Below, in pieces: positions 29,260 to 39,697 of a stretch of 64,000 nt of DNA; the stretch's first letter is position 1, and the number at the start of each line of letters is the position of its first letter. This DNA comes from an uncultured Solobacterium sp. GTDB taxonomy: Bacteria > Bacillota_I > Bacilli_A > Erysipelotrichales > Erysipelotrichaceae. The notes beneath the pieces are model-generated. The model saw only the letters and a list, made by a program, of their open reading frames with translations. It ran no database searches and was not told the DNA's origin. Location: positions 1 through 64,000 of the forward strand of contig CAMKTV010000002.1 of NCBI GenBank assembly GCA_946415785.1. The letters are read 5' to 3'. The position numbers and the translations under genes were made by a program.

Positions 29260-30345
29260 CTACTTTCTTTTATCATTCTTTTCAATTGCTTCCCATAAAC
29301 CATTTATATAAGTTGCGCCAAGTGCTCTATCATATAATCCATACCCTGGCATGGCGACTTCATTCCAAATCATACGACCATGATCTGGTCTAATTGGACC
29401 ATCAAAGCCGATATCATAAAGAGCTTTTACTATCTCATACATATCAAACGACCCATCACTTGATAAATGTGCTGCTTCTTCAAAATTTGTAGGTGAATGG
29501 AATTTTAAGTTTCTGACATGGGCAAAATGAATACGTCCTTTTAATGAACGAATCATGTCTGGTAAGTCATTATTTAAATTTGTGCCATAACTGCCTGAGC
29601 AAAATGTTACGCCATTATGTACATCATCAACAGCATCCATTAAACGTTTGATATTTTCTTTATTAATGATAATTCTTGGTAAACCAAAAACGCTCCATGC
29701 GGGATCATCGGGATGAATAGCCATTTTAATATCATACTCATTACATACTGGCATAATCTTTTTTAAGAAATAAACTAAATTCGCAAATAATTTCTCATTA
29801 TCAATATCTTTATATAATTCAAACAACTCTTTAACTTTAGCCATTCTTTCAGGCTCCCAACCCGGCATAATCGTTCCATTCATATCTGAAGAAATACTTT
29901 CAAACATCTTTTCAGGAACTAAACTATCGACAGCTTCTTGAGTATAAGCTAAAACAGTAGAGCCGTCTTCTCTTTTTCTAGCTAATTCAGTGCGTGTCCA
30001 ATCAAATACTGGCATAAAGTTATAGCATACCAAATGAATATCTTCTTTGCCAAGATTTCTTAAACATTCAATATAGGTATCAATATCTTTATCTCTATCC
30101 TTTGAGCCTGTTTTGATAGCGTCTGATACATTGACGCTTTCTATACCTTCAATCTTTAAACCAGCGCCTTCTACTTCATCTTTTAAAGCTTTGATTTCTT
30201 CTCTTGTCCAAAGCTGCCCTGGTTGTTTATCATATAGTGTCGTAATGACACCTTTAACACCAGGAATTTGTCTAATTTGTTCAAGAGTTACTGTATCATG
30301 TTTTGAGCCATACCAACGAAGTGTCATTTTCATATTGTTTACCAT
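29260..30345 (-). CDS. uxuA: Mannonate dehydratase
   Basis: MKMTLRWYGSKHDTVTLEQIRQIPGVKGVITTLYD...; IRPDHGRMIW. Confidence 0.96.
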   Translation of the reverse strand: MVNNMKMTLRWYGSKHDTVTLEQIRQIPGVKGVITTLYDKQPGQLWTREEIKALKDEVEGAGLKIEGIESVNVSDAIKTGSKDRDKDIDTYIECLRNLGKEDIHLVCYNFMPVFDWTRTELARKREDGSTVLAYTQEAVDSLVPEKMFESISSDMNGTIMPGWEPERMAKVKELFELYKDIDNEKLFANLVYFLKKIMPVCNEYDIKMAIHPDDPAWSVFGLPRIIINKENIKRLMDAVDDVHNGVTFCSGSYGTNLNNDLPDMIRSLKGRIHFAHVRNLKFHSPTNFEEAAHLSSDGSFDMYEIVKALYDIGFDGPIRPDHGRMIWNEVAMPGYGLYDRALGATYINGLWEAIEKNDKRK

Positions 30346-30367
30346 CCTTATATTTTAATTATGAATT

Positions 30368-30380
30368 GAAAGTAACTTTC
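30368..30380. promoter_or_regulatory. Palindromic operator-like site between uxuA and araC-type regulator
   Basis: GAAAGT-A-ACTTTC in the divergent intergenic region. Confidence 0.4.
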
Positions 30381-30432
30381 TTTACATTGTGCATTTTGCG
30401 AAATATATTGCAAATATTGCTATAATGTAAAT

Positions 30433-31308
30433 ATGAGGCAAAAACTGCGTTCGGAGTTTTTAAGAAGACAAACAATGTCCAATGATGACTTTGAAGTTTT
30501 TTATTACAGCGATTCTCATTTTCAAAATGTAGCTATACATAATCACAACTATTATGAATTCTATTTTCCTGTTAAAGGATACATTGAAATGGAAATTCAT
30601 AAATATAAGACCTCTCTTAAATTAGGAGATGTTGTCATTGTTCCACCAAATACAATGCATCGTGCTTTAACCAAAAATAATGATAAATCTTATTGTCGTT
30701 ATGTTTTTTGGATTTCAAAAAAATATTTTAATCAAATATGTCAAAGAATAAATAAAAAAATTGCCATTGTTGAAAACACCATCAAGAAACAACAATATAT
30801 TTATCATTTTTCGGAAAACGAATACGCAATGATCCAAACAAAATTATTGCGTTTATTATCAGAAGTTAGAAATGATCGCTATGAAAAAGAAATCTTTATC
30901 GATATCTGCATCCAAGATTTATTGCTTACATTAAATCGTCTATTCTATGAGCATGAACATTTACATCCTTTAAACAACAACACCTATTTATTTGATCAAA
31001 TCATAAATTATATTGATACGCATTTAGATGAACAATTATCGTTAGATAAATTAAGTGAGATATTTTATATTTCAAAATATTATATAGCTCATTTATTTAA
31101 AGAACATATTGGAATGTCTATTCATAAATACATCACAAAAAGAAGATTAGAAAATTGTGTTTATGGTATAAATAATGGGCAATCTATTCGTGATGTTTAT
31201 CAAGATTTTGGCTTTAATGATTATTCTTCATTTTTTAGAGCCTTTAAAAAGGAATATTCGATGTCACCAAAAGAATATCAAATTAATATATTACATAAAA
31301 CAATTTAA
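30433..31308 (+). CDS. AraC-family transcriptional regulator
   Basis: N-terminal cupin-like region, C-terminal LSLDKLSEIFYISKYYIAHLFKEHIGMS ... FGFNDYSSFFRAFKKEYSMSPKEY. Confidence 0.92.
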   Translation: MRQKLRSEFLRRQTMSNDDFEVFYYSDSHFQNVAIHNHNYYEFYFPVKGYIEMEIHKYKTSLKLGDVVIVPPNTMHRALTKNNDKSYCRYVFWISKKYFNQICQRINKKIAIVENTIKKQQYIYHFSENEYAMIQTKLLRLLSEVRNDRYEKEIFIDICIQDLLLTLNRLFYEHEHLHPLNNNTYLFDQIINYIDTHLDEQLSLDKLSEIFYISKYYIAHLFKEHIGMSIHKYITKRRLENCVYGINNGQSIRDVYQDFGFNDYSSFFRAFKKEYSMSPKEYQINILHKTI

Positions 31309-31336
31309 AAAGGACAAAGATCGTTTGCCCTTATCT

Positions 31337-32608
31337 TTATTTATTATAAGAACCTAAATAATATAAACTCTTTTTGGCGGTTCTTTCCATGCTTGTTCTA
31401 TCTACAGCAACTAAACCAAATTTTTGTGAATAGCCTTTTTGCCATTCAAAATTATCCATCAAACTCCAATAGAAATAACCATTTATTTTGATTCCTTCAT
31501 TAAGACATTTCTTAATTCCTTCAATGGCTTTATTGATAAAATTTACTCTTCTTTCATCATCATCAATTGCTACACCATTTTCAGTAACAATGATTACTCC
31601 TTTATATTCTTCATTGATTTTTCTTATCACATTGCCCAAAGCTTCTGGATAATATTCATAATTCATCTGTGTTAATTCAGCATCTTCAGGAGCGGGTAAT
31701 TGTCCATTTTCTCCATATAATGTTCTTGTATAATTTTGAACGCCTAAGAAATCATCATCTTTTATATAAGGAAGATAATGAGAGAATTCTTCATTCCATG
31801 CTTCTTTAATATATTTTTCGCCGCCGCCCACATCTTGTAGATCATGTAAAGATAATGTAAGTCCAACTTTAATATTTGGATATAATTTCTTTATTTCTTC
31901 TCTTGCGGCTAAATGAGCTTTAATGACTATTTCATCATCATTTAAATCTCTAGATGATACAAATATTTTTGGATCAGGTGTACCAAATATTTGTGCATTT
32001 TCCATAGCTGCATATTTCATGTTTTCCATCATCTTTTCAAAATTCATGCCAACTTGCACTGTTCCATCAGCTTTCTTTGCGGCTTGTTCAGCCATTAGTT
32101 TAAAGCGTTTAGAAATAGCGGCTAATTGTAAGCCCATATTTGCTTCATTGATTGTACAAACAAATTCTAATTTAGATCCTAATTTATCAATCACATAAGA
32201 AACATATCTTCTAAAATATTCAACAGTACTAACACTTGTCCAACCACCCTTTTTAATAAGCCATGCAGGTGATGTAAAATGCATAAGCGTAACTATTGGT
32301 TTAACATTATAGCTAAGACAAGTATTAATTACATCTTCATAATGATTGATTTCATTTTCATCAAATAAGCCCTCTTCAGGTTCGATTCTTGCCCATTCAA
32401 TAGAGAAACGATAGGCATTAAGACCTGCATCTGCCATCATTTTTATATCTTCTTTGTATCGATTATAATGATCACACGCAATACCACTTGGTTCAGCAAA
32501 ACTTGTATGTGGCATATTTTCTTGTAGCCAATAATCACTATGAATATTGTTTCCTTCAACTTGATGAGCGGCAGTGGCCGCACCTATCATAAAATCTTTC
32601 GCAATCAT
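31337..32608 (-). CDS. GH1 family glycosidase (beta-glucosidase-like)
   Basis: ATAAHQVEG, YRFSIEWARIEPEEG, CTINEAN acid/base, IIVTENG nucleophile; no signal peptide. Confidence 0.92.
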   Translation of the reverse strand: MIAKDFMIGAATAAHQVEGNNIHSDYWLQENMPHTSFAEPSGIACDHYNRYKEDIKMMADAGLNAYRFSIEWARIEPEEGLFDENEINHYEDVINTCLSYNVKPIVTLMHFTSPAWLIKKGGWTSVSTVEYFRRYVSYVIDKLGSKLEFVCTINEANMGLQLAAISKRFKLMAEQAAKKADGTVQVGMNFEKMMENMKYAAMENAQIFGTPDPKIFVSSRDLNDDEIVIKAHLAAREEIKKLYPNIKVGLTLSLHDLQDVGGGEKYIKEAWNEEFSHYLPYIKDDDFLGVQNYTRTLYGENGQLPAPEDAELTQMNYEYYPEALGNVIRKINEEYKGVIIVTENGVAIDDDERRVNFINKAIEGIKKCLNEGIKINGYFYWSLMDNFEWQKGYSQKFGLVAVDRTSMERTAKKSLYYLGSYNK

Positions 32609-32617
32609 TCTTTCCCC

Positions 32618-34402
32618 CTATAATTTTTTTACTGTACCTTGAGTTATACCGTTTTCATTAAAACTATCAACACGCACATAATATTCTCTGCTCTTAATTA
32701 ATGCTCCAACTCTTTTAACACAATCATATGTTTTATAACTATGATAAAGTTTATTAGGGCTATTGCCAAATAAAATATTATATCCACATCCAATATCATC
32801 TATTTCTACAAGCATATCTAAATCATCTTGTCTTTTTAATTCATATTTAACTATATCTGGCTTTTTGCCACTTCCTTTGCCAAAGACTCTAAGACCAGAT
32901 ATACATGGGTTTTGATTCATTGGAATTTCAATAATTGTAAGCCTAATATATCTAGCTTTAATCATTTCTTCTAAATCAATATAATCATGAGCTAAATCAG
33001 TGGTGACTTTTGATTTATCTTTAAGCATAAACCAATTAATATCATCTAAAGATGCTTCTAGATACCATCTTGTTTTGTGTTGCCTATCATCTATCCATCT
33101 TGCTTGTGATATCCCTTTGATTTCTCCTTGAGGCTCTTGATCACTAATGACATCATCCGCAAAATTTATTTGAATACCTTTTACATCATATGTTTGTCCT
33201 AAATCACATTTTAGCCATTGGCCTTCTTTATTGGAATTTGCCCTCCACCAAGTCTTAGAATTTTCATCAGCAGCATATAAAGGTTCATGCCCTTCAACAT
33301 AACTTGATGCCTTCATTTCTTTTTTGTAACTTAATAAATAATAATCTGGATCTTTAAATGGTTCTGCATTATTCAAATCAATTGGCCAATCACCATATCT
33401 TTGATCACAAACTAATTGGCCATCTTCATCTATAAAACTAGGCCAAATACCTACCCTTCTTTCAAAATCGTGATTAACACTTATTTGCATTGTTGATGCG
33501 TGATACATCTTTCCATTGTCATCCACAAGCGTTGAACCATGACCAGCCCCACTCATAAAACCACCAGGTAAATATGAGAAAGGATTATTATCAGCTAACA
33601 CAAATGGTCCTAAAGGATTATCAGCTATATAAACGCCATCTGAATATGTATTGTATTGTGTTCCTGGCGCAGCATATTGAAAATAATATTTGCCATTAAT
33701 TTTATTGAGCCAAGCACCTTCAATATATGGTTTATCTGAAAGCATGCCTCTAATTAAAGGTTTAACATTATCAGGCAACATATTTTCAGGAACACCTTGT
33801 TTCTTCACAAAGCCTTGATACAACATTTCTATCTCTTCATCGCTTTTTGGATATTTAGAATTATCATTTCCAACTCTTTCATAGCCAATTTCAAAAGGAT
33901 GCCCAAAAATTAATTCTTTCTTTTCACCAAGTGGCTTTAAAGTTTCTCTATCTACTTCAACACCATATATTGGACTTATATTTGAACAACCCCAATAGAA
34001 ATAGATTCGACCATCATCATCTTCAAAGATATTTGGATCCCAAAAAGAAAATGTTCCTTCTATTTTTTCATATGGACCATTGATTATATCCTTAGTCTTA
34101 TAATAGTCACAAATATTATCTCTACTAGAAGCTGAAAAATATACATAGTCACCGATAACTCTTACATCAGGCGCATAATCATAAAGTGGAAGATTATTAG
34201 GTAGTTTGTAACTCTCCCAATTTATTAAATCATCTGATACCCACACCTTTAATTGCATAGAGGCAAAAATATAATATTTGCCTTTGTATTTAATAAGTGA
34301 AGGATCAGCTGCTTCTCTACATATTTGGAGTTTGCCAACACGCGGATCTTTATTAAATTGATAACGATAATCAATGTTTATTGGATTACAAAAATATTTC
34401 AT
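32618..34402 (-). CDS. GH43-like glycosidase with C-terminal F5/8-type (discoidin) domain
   Basis: ADPSLIKYKGKYYIFAS, FWDPNIFEDDDGRIYFYWG, IEGAWLNKINGKYYF; discoidin-like region; no signal peptide. Confidence 0.8.
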   Translation of the reverse strand: MKYFCNPINIDYRYQFNKDPRVGKLQICREAADPSLIKYKGKYYIFASMQLKVWVSDDLINWESYKLPNNLPLYDYAPDVRVIGDYVYFSASSRDNICDYYKTKDIINGPYEKIEGTFSFWDPNIFEDDDGRIYFYWGCSNISPIYGVEVDRETLKPLGEKKELIFGHPFEIGYERVGNDNSKYPKSDEEIEMLYQGFVKKQGVPENMLPDNVKPLIRGMLSDKPYIEGAWLNKINGKYYFQYAAPGTQYNTYSDGVYIADNPLGPFVLADNNPFSYLPGGFMSGAGHGSTLVDDNGKMYHASTMQISVNHDFERRVGIWPSFIDEDGQLVCDQRYGDWPIDLNNAEPFKDPDYYLLSYKKEMKASSYVEGHEPLYAADENSKTWWRANSNKEGQWLKCDLGQTYDVKGIQINFADDVISDQEPQGEIKGISQARWIDDRQHKTRWYLEASLDDINWFMLKDKSKVTTDLAHDYIDLEEMIKARYIRLTIIEIPMNQNPCISGLRVFGKGSGKKPDIVKYELKRQDDLDMLVEIDDIGCGYNILFGNSPNKLYHSYKTYDCVKRVGALIKSREYYVRVDSFNENGITQGTVKKL

Positions 34403-36589
34403 TTATTCCTCCATTTCGTAATGATAGCTGCCTTTTTCTACTTCATAATGTTTTCCATTTGGAAGCACAACCATAGCTGGCATTTCGGTTTCAATATCAA
34501 ACATAATTTTTTTATCAACATATTTCCAAGCAGATTTTATTTTGCCTGAAACCGATTCATAACTACCAGAAACTTCTTTTAATCTTGCGTCAACACATGG
34601 TTTAATCAATACTTTTTTAAAGCCGTTTTCTAACTCTTTTATTCCAAGAATGTAACGATAATAAAATTCTCCAACACTGCCAAAGGCATAATGATTAAAG
34701 CTAACCATATTGTCGCCCCCACTTTTTTCTTCATTAACGCTGCCATCTTCTTTTAAGCCATCCCATCTTTCCCAAATAGAAGTCGCTCCCTTTTTGATTG
34801 TATACATCCAACCAGGATAGTTTTCATTTAAAAGTAAATCAAAAGCCAACTTACTGTCACCATTATCACAAAGCATTGGTAAAAGATGTTCAGTCGCAAA
34901 GAATCCTGTTCCAATTCCTTCATTCTTTATTTTTTTAACTAAGTTCTTATAAAGTTCTTTCCAAATAGGTTCATCCTTTTCAATTACATATGCCAAAGCC
35001 ATGACATAAGCTCCTTGATAGTCATCTTTCATTTTTCCTTGTTTAGAAATATAAGTCGAAATATATGCTTTCTTGATCTTATTTAATGCTTCAATATATT
35101 CTTTATGTTTCTTTGTATCGCCATACTTTTCTGTATATTTAATCATTATTTTTAAATCATTGATAATGAATGAATTTGATACAGGGCCATGATGCATAGC
35201 CATAAATTTCATATCTTTTCCTGGAGAAAGCCAATCACCTAAGTTAGGCATCTTCGATAAGTGAAAGATACCTGTCATTTTAATTTCACAATCCATCAAC
35301 TTCTTCATCGATTCATATTGTTCACTAATGAAATCTTCTTGATTATAATGACGGTACAATTTGTCAGGAACAATGATATTACAACTACTCCATCCAAGCA
35401 TTGTTAAAAAGCCGATGCCGCCTTGTCCCTTAGCAGGAACGGTTGATGGCACATAAGCTTCTTTATTATCTTTTTGGGTGTAACGAATATCCTTTAAAAA
35501 CTTCTTCCAAAAATCCCGAACATCATAATTGTACATAGCTGTATGGGCAAATACTTGGCCATCGCCAGTGTAACCCATTCTTTCATCTCTTTGTGGACAA
35601 TCAGTAGGTACTTCTACATAGTTAGAACGCATACTCCATAGTTGATTATTAAATAATCTATCAACCATTTTATTTTCTGAATAAAAATGGCCTGTTTGTT
35701 CCATTGAACTATAGATCGCAAAAGCTTTTAGTAAACCCTCTTTATAAGAAACCCCTGACAATTCTATATATCTAAAGCCCATATAAGTAAATTTTGGACG
35801 ATATATTTTATCATCTGTCTTAGTATAGACAATTTCTGCCTTAGCTTTTCTAAGATTAGCTGTATAAAGACTTCCGTCATTGTTTAAAAGTTCGCCATGT
35901 CTTATTTTTAATTTTTCACCATCCATATATTTTGGATTTATTTCAATAAAGCCTGCGAAATTTTGTCCAAAGTCAATTATTGTCACATCGTCTTTTTCAA
36001 TAACCTCTTTAATACTAATTTCTTCATGTGCTTGAACATGAATGATTGCTGGTTCTATTTTTTCAGGAATTTTACCGATAAATGGAATTGGCTTATATAT
36101 TGTTTCTTTATTACCACTTCCATCATATATTTCCCCATCATATAAACCTGCATAAATATAAGGTGAGAAAATAGCCTTCACATCTTCATCATCAGAATAA
36201 TAGAAACGTTTTTGCGAATCATTATCAATCTCTAATATCCAAGATACTGCTGGCCTTTCTCCATATATTTGAATGTTGTTTTCAAATGTGAATCTTCCAC
36301 AGTACCAGCCTTGAGCTAATTCTATTTTTAAAACACTGCCTTCTTTCAAAAATGAAGTAACATCATAAGAATCATATTGTAGATGTAAAGGATAATATGT
36401 AAAACCTGGTTTAAATAAATCTTTTGTGATTTCTTTGTCATCAATTAAAACATCATAAATGCCTAAAGCTGTAATATATAAACTAGCTTTCTTTATTTCT
36501 TTTTCATTAATGATTTGTTGAAAGACTTCTACAGCGCCTTCTTTATAAGGCCTTTCTGTAGTTATAAAGTGTTTTCTTAATTCTTCCAT
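34403..36589 (-). CDS. GH78 family alpha-L-rhamnosidase
   Basis: NNQLWSMRSNYVEVPTDCPQRDERMGYTGDGQVFA; GATSIWERWDG; SFNHYAFGSVGEF. Confidence 0.93.
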   Translation of the reverse strand: MEELRKHFITTERPYKEGAVEVFQQIINEKEIKKASLYITALGIYDVLIDDKEITKDLFKPGFTYYPLHLQYDSYDVTSFLKEGSVLKIELAQGWYCGRFTFENNIQIYGERPAVSWILEIDNDSQKRFYYSDDEDVKAIFSPYIYAGLYDGEIYDGSGNKETIYKPIPFIGKIPEKIEPAIIHVQAHEEISIKEVIEKDDVTIIDFGQNFAGFIEINPKYMDGEKLKIRHGELLNNDGSLYTANLRKAKAEIVYTKTDDKIYRPKFTYMGFRYIELSGVSYKEGLLKAFAIYSSMEQTGHFYSENKMVDRLFNNQLWSMRSNYVEVPTDCPQRDERMGYTGDGQVFAHTAMYNYDVRDFWKKFLKDIRYTQKDNKEAYVPSTVPAKGQGGIGFLTMLGWSSCNIIVPDKLYRHYNQEDFISEQYESMKKLMDCEIKMTGIFHLSKMPNLGDWLSPGKDMKFMAMHHGPVSNSFIINDLKIMIKYTEKYGDTKKHKEYIEALNKIKKAYISTYISKQGKMKDDYQGAYVMALAYVIEKDEPIWKELYKNLVKKIKNEGIGTGFFATEHLLPMLCDNGDSKLAFDLLLNENYPGWMYTIKKGATSIWERWDGLKEDGSVNEEKSGGDNMVSFNHYAFGSVGEFYYRYILGIKELENGFKKVLIKPCVDARLKEVSGSYESVSGKIKSAWKYVDKKIMFDIETEMPAMVVLPNGKHYEVEKGSYHYEMEE

Positions 36590-37440
36590 TATTTTTCTCC
36601 AAAGTTGTTTAATAAGTACTTACCGCTTATCTTCAAACTATCTAATGGTGAACCATTTATAAAGTTGCGATGTGTTTCTAAAATTATCGCATCAATATAA
36701 TCTTTTGAAATATCATAGATACCATTTAAATCCATGTTGCCTGTACCAAGTTCTACCGAATCTGATTTTACAATAGGAGTAATCGATGTTTTTTCTAATC
36801 TTGTTCCTCTATCTGTAATATGCCATAACTTAAGTCTTTTATTTAATGTCTTAATTATTTTTTTAACATCAGCTCCAGCTTCGCTAAACCAATATGTATC
36901 TAATTCAAAATTCACATTTTCTGAACTTGTTTCATTGACAAGAATGTCATAAGCTCTATTAATTTCATCGACTTTTAATAGTTCTATATTGTGATTGTGA
37001 TATAGAAGTTTAAACCCATCTTTTCTTAATCTTTCGCCTACGACATTGAGTCTTTGTGCAAGTTTTTTAATTTCATTTAAATCTTGATAGTTAAAGCGAT
37101 ACATTCCAGTAATAACGATATAACTGGTATTAAAATCTTTGGCATCTTTAATAACACCTTCATAATCGTTTTCTAAAGAGCCAAGATCAGTATGTAAAGA
37201 AATGACATCAAGTCCTTCTTCTTTGATTAATTTAGACCAGTTATATTTGCCCGCATTGCCACTTGGCATGCCAGCTAGCTTTGTCAAAGCCCTTACCAAA
37301 AATGAAGTTGGATGAATCATATAACGATTCATTTCTAAACCACTATATCCGCTTCTTTTAATCTCTTTTAATAATTCTTTAACTTTCTCTTCACTTGTAC
37401 ATAAAGAGCCTAACATCATTTGTTGAACATAATATTTCAT
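36589..37440 (-). CDS. Sugar phosphate isomerase/epimerase (xylose-isomerase-like TIM barrel)
   Basis: HNHNIEL, NFELDTYWFSEAGAD, LWHITDRG, ILETHRN. Confidence 0.85.
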   Translation of the reverse strand: MKYYVQQMMLGSLCTSEEKVKELLKEIKRSGYSGLEMNRYMIHPTSFLVRALTKLAGMPSGNAGKYNWSKLIKEEGLDVISLHTDLGSLENDYEGVIKDAKDFNTSYIVITGMYRFNYQDLNEIKKLAQRLNVVGERLRKDGFKLLYHNHNIELLKVDEINRAYDILVNETSSENVNFELDTYWFSEAGADVKKIIKTLNKRLKLWHITDRGTRLEKTSITPIVKSDSVELGTGNMDLNGIYDISKDYIDAIILETHRNFINGSPLDSLKISGKYLLNNFGEK

Positions 37441-37454
37441 GCTTCACCTATTGA

Positions 37455-39662
37455 CTATTGTTTTTTAAAACCTTGTAGAATTCTATTCAATTGTTGAATA
37501 GTTTCAAGTTTAACATCTCCTGCTTGTTTAAGAAGAGAAATTAATTTCATTCTTGACATCATCTGTTTTAAAGCAGGATTGTCTTTTACAGAATCAGCTA
37601 CATCTCCTCTTGAAGAAGACATCTTAGCCATCATTTGTTCAATTACTTTACCAGCTTGGGGGTGAGCCATGATTTCTCCTAAAGTGTCATTAACAGAAAA
37701 TGCCTCAGGATTTAATTCTTCTTTATCAAACCAGTTAGTTACTTGTGATCCTTCTTTGTTCAATACATAGTTTAAATCAGGTTTATCAACATAATTGATT
37801 TCCATATTGTCTTCTAAGTTGGAAGAAATAGCTTTTACTTTAATCTTTCCATTTAATGGAACATTAAAATTAAAAACATATTGTCCTTTTTTTGTTTCAA
37901 ATAATGAATCATTTATATATAAAGATACTTCATTTAAATTAGAATAAACTTTTATATTTGTTTCTTTTTCATTTCTATTTATATACCTGCGACCTGCGAT
38001 ATAAATGAAAGGTTCTTTTGACCAATGTGCCTTATATAAATAGAAAGCATCTTTCTTGGTTTTTCGATCAATTGTTACTAGACCTTTTTGGTTTTGACCA
38101 CGTTTTCCACCTTCATCTCGACCATCAGCCGCAAAATCAAACATATTCCAAACATAACTACACCATAACCAAGGTCTTTCTTCAATCATTTTTAAAAGAT
38201 GTTCATGGTATAAACATTGGTAAGTTTCGCTATAATCTCCTCTTTCAGGATGACTGTTATGAAAACTAGGGTTTGTATCAGCTCCATATTCAGAGAAACC
38301 AATAGGCATGTTTGGATACTTTTTGTGCCATTCATCAAAGAACTCATCGTTTTGTTCAAGCTCGCCTAAATACCACCCAAAATACAAATTATATGCATTT
38401 ACATCTGGTATTTGTAAAATAGGTGAATTTGTTTCCAACATAAACACATTAGCCATTGTTGTTTTACGAGTATGATCAAGTTTATGAGCTAAATCATTTA
38501 ATAAACGATGATTTTCAAGTAAATCTTCATCAACTGCTGAAGCGGCTGTAATCTCATTAGATAAGCCCCACACAACAATTGAAGGGTGGTTATAATTTTG
38601 AATTATTAATTCTTTCATTTGTGAAAGGGTGTTTTCTCTTCCATCTTTCATATGCATAGTGATATATGGTATCTCTGCCCAAGCAATTATTCCATATTTA
38701 TCACAAAGATCATAGAAATAATCAGCGTGTTGATAATGAGCTAAACGAATAGAGTTAGCACCAATTTCTCTAATTAATGCCATGTCCTCTTCATGCATTT
38801 CATTAGTTAAGGCATTGCCAGCACCGATTCTATCTTGATGTCTTGAAACTCCACGCAAAGGATATTCTTTACCATTTAAGATAAATCCTTTTTGACTATC
38901 AATTTCAAATGATCTACAGCCATAATTGATTGTTAGACTATCTTCGTTGGTAGATGCTTTTAAATTATAAAGATAAGGATCTTCTATTCCATTCCATAGA
39001 TGAACATTATTGATGATAAATTCACACTTTGCATAACCATCAGTTGACATCACTGTTTTTGATTGTCCAGCGGTTTCAAATAAAACAGTAGTGTCTTGTC
39101 CTTCTAGCCATGCTTCAACAGTTACATTAGCAACACTATTATTAATAACTGGTGTAATCTTGATACCATTTCCTCCATAATGCCCTAACGCAAAATGTGT
39201 TTTAGGAACAATTATTAAATTAACATCACGATATAATCCACCATAAAAAGTAAAATCAGCACTTTGTGGATATACATTGTTTTTATTATTATCAACCAAA
39301 ACAACTAATTTATCGTTCCCTGTTAACTTAGATGTTAAATTAGTTCTAAATGTTGAATATCCACCATGATGCTTTATTAATAACTCACCATTAAGAAAAA
39401 CGCATGCGGACATTGCAGCACCCTTAAATTCTAGCCACACTTCTTCATTTTCATTAACATCTAAAGAAGACAATTCTTTAATATATGCACATGTTCCTCT
39501 AAAATAGTCGTTACCACCATCTATGCCATCTACATTATTCCAAGTGTGTGGTAAATTAATTTTTGTTTCAAAAGATTCATCTAAAGAGCTTATATCTCTA
39601 ACATCTTTAATAAAGTCCCAATCTTTATTAATATTTATTTGTTTTCTCATATGCACCCCCAA
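37455..39662 (-). CDS. GH2 family glycoside hydrolase (beta-galactosidase/beta-glucuronidase-like)
   Basis: RGVSRHQDRIGAGNALT, VVWGLSNEI acid/base, IGFSEYGAD nucleophile region; no signal peptide. Confidence 0.92.
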   Translation of the reverse strand: MGVHMRKQININKDWDFIKDVRDISSLDESFETKINLPHTWNNVDGIDGGNDYFRGTCAYIKELSSLDVNENEEVWLEFKGAAMSACVFLNGELLIKHHGGYSTFRTNLTSKLTGNDKLVVLVDNNKNNVYPQSADFTFYGGLYRDVNLIIVPKTHFALGHYGGNGIKITPVINNSVANVTVEAWLEGQDTTVLFETAGQSKTVMSTDGYAKCEFIINNVHLWNGIEDPYLYNLKASTNEDSLTINYGCRSFEIDSQKGFILNGKEYPLRGVSRHQDRIGAGNALTNEMHEEDMALIREIGANSIRLAHYQHADYFYDLCDKYGIIAWAEIPYITMHMKDGRENTLSQMKELIIQNYNHPSIVVWGLSNEITAASAVDEDLLENHRLLNDLAHKLDHTRKTTMANVFMLETNSPILQIPDVNAYNLYFGWYLGELEQNDEFFDEWHKKYPNMPIGFSEYGADTNPSFHNSHPERGDYSETYQCLYHEHLLKMIEERPWLWCSYVWNMFDFAADGRDEGGKRGQNQKGLVTIDRKTKKDAFYLYKAHWSKEPFIYIAGRRYINRNEKETNIKVYSNLNEVSLYINDSLFETKKGQYVFNFNVPLNGKIKVKAISSNLEDNMEINYVDKPDLNYVLNKEGSQVTNWFDKEELNPEAFSVNDTLGEIMAHPQAGKVIEQMMAKMSSSRGDVADSVKDNPALKQMMSRMKLISLLKQAGDVKLETIQQLNRILQGFKKQ

Positions 39663-39664
39663 AA

Positions 39665-39692
39665 TGACAAGAGGTTTTTAAACCTCTTGTCA
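39665..39692 (-). terminator. Intercistronic hairpin between GPH transporter and GH2 genes
   Basis: Perfect 12-bp arms TGACAAGAGGTT / AACCTCTTGTCA. Confidence 0.6.
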
Positions 39693-39697
39693 TAATT

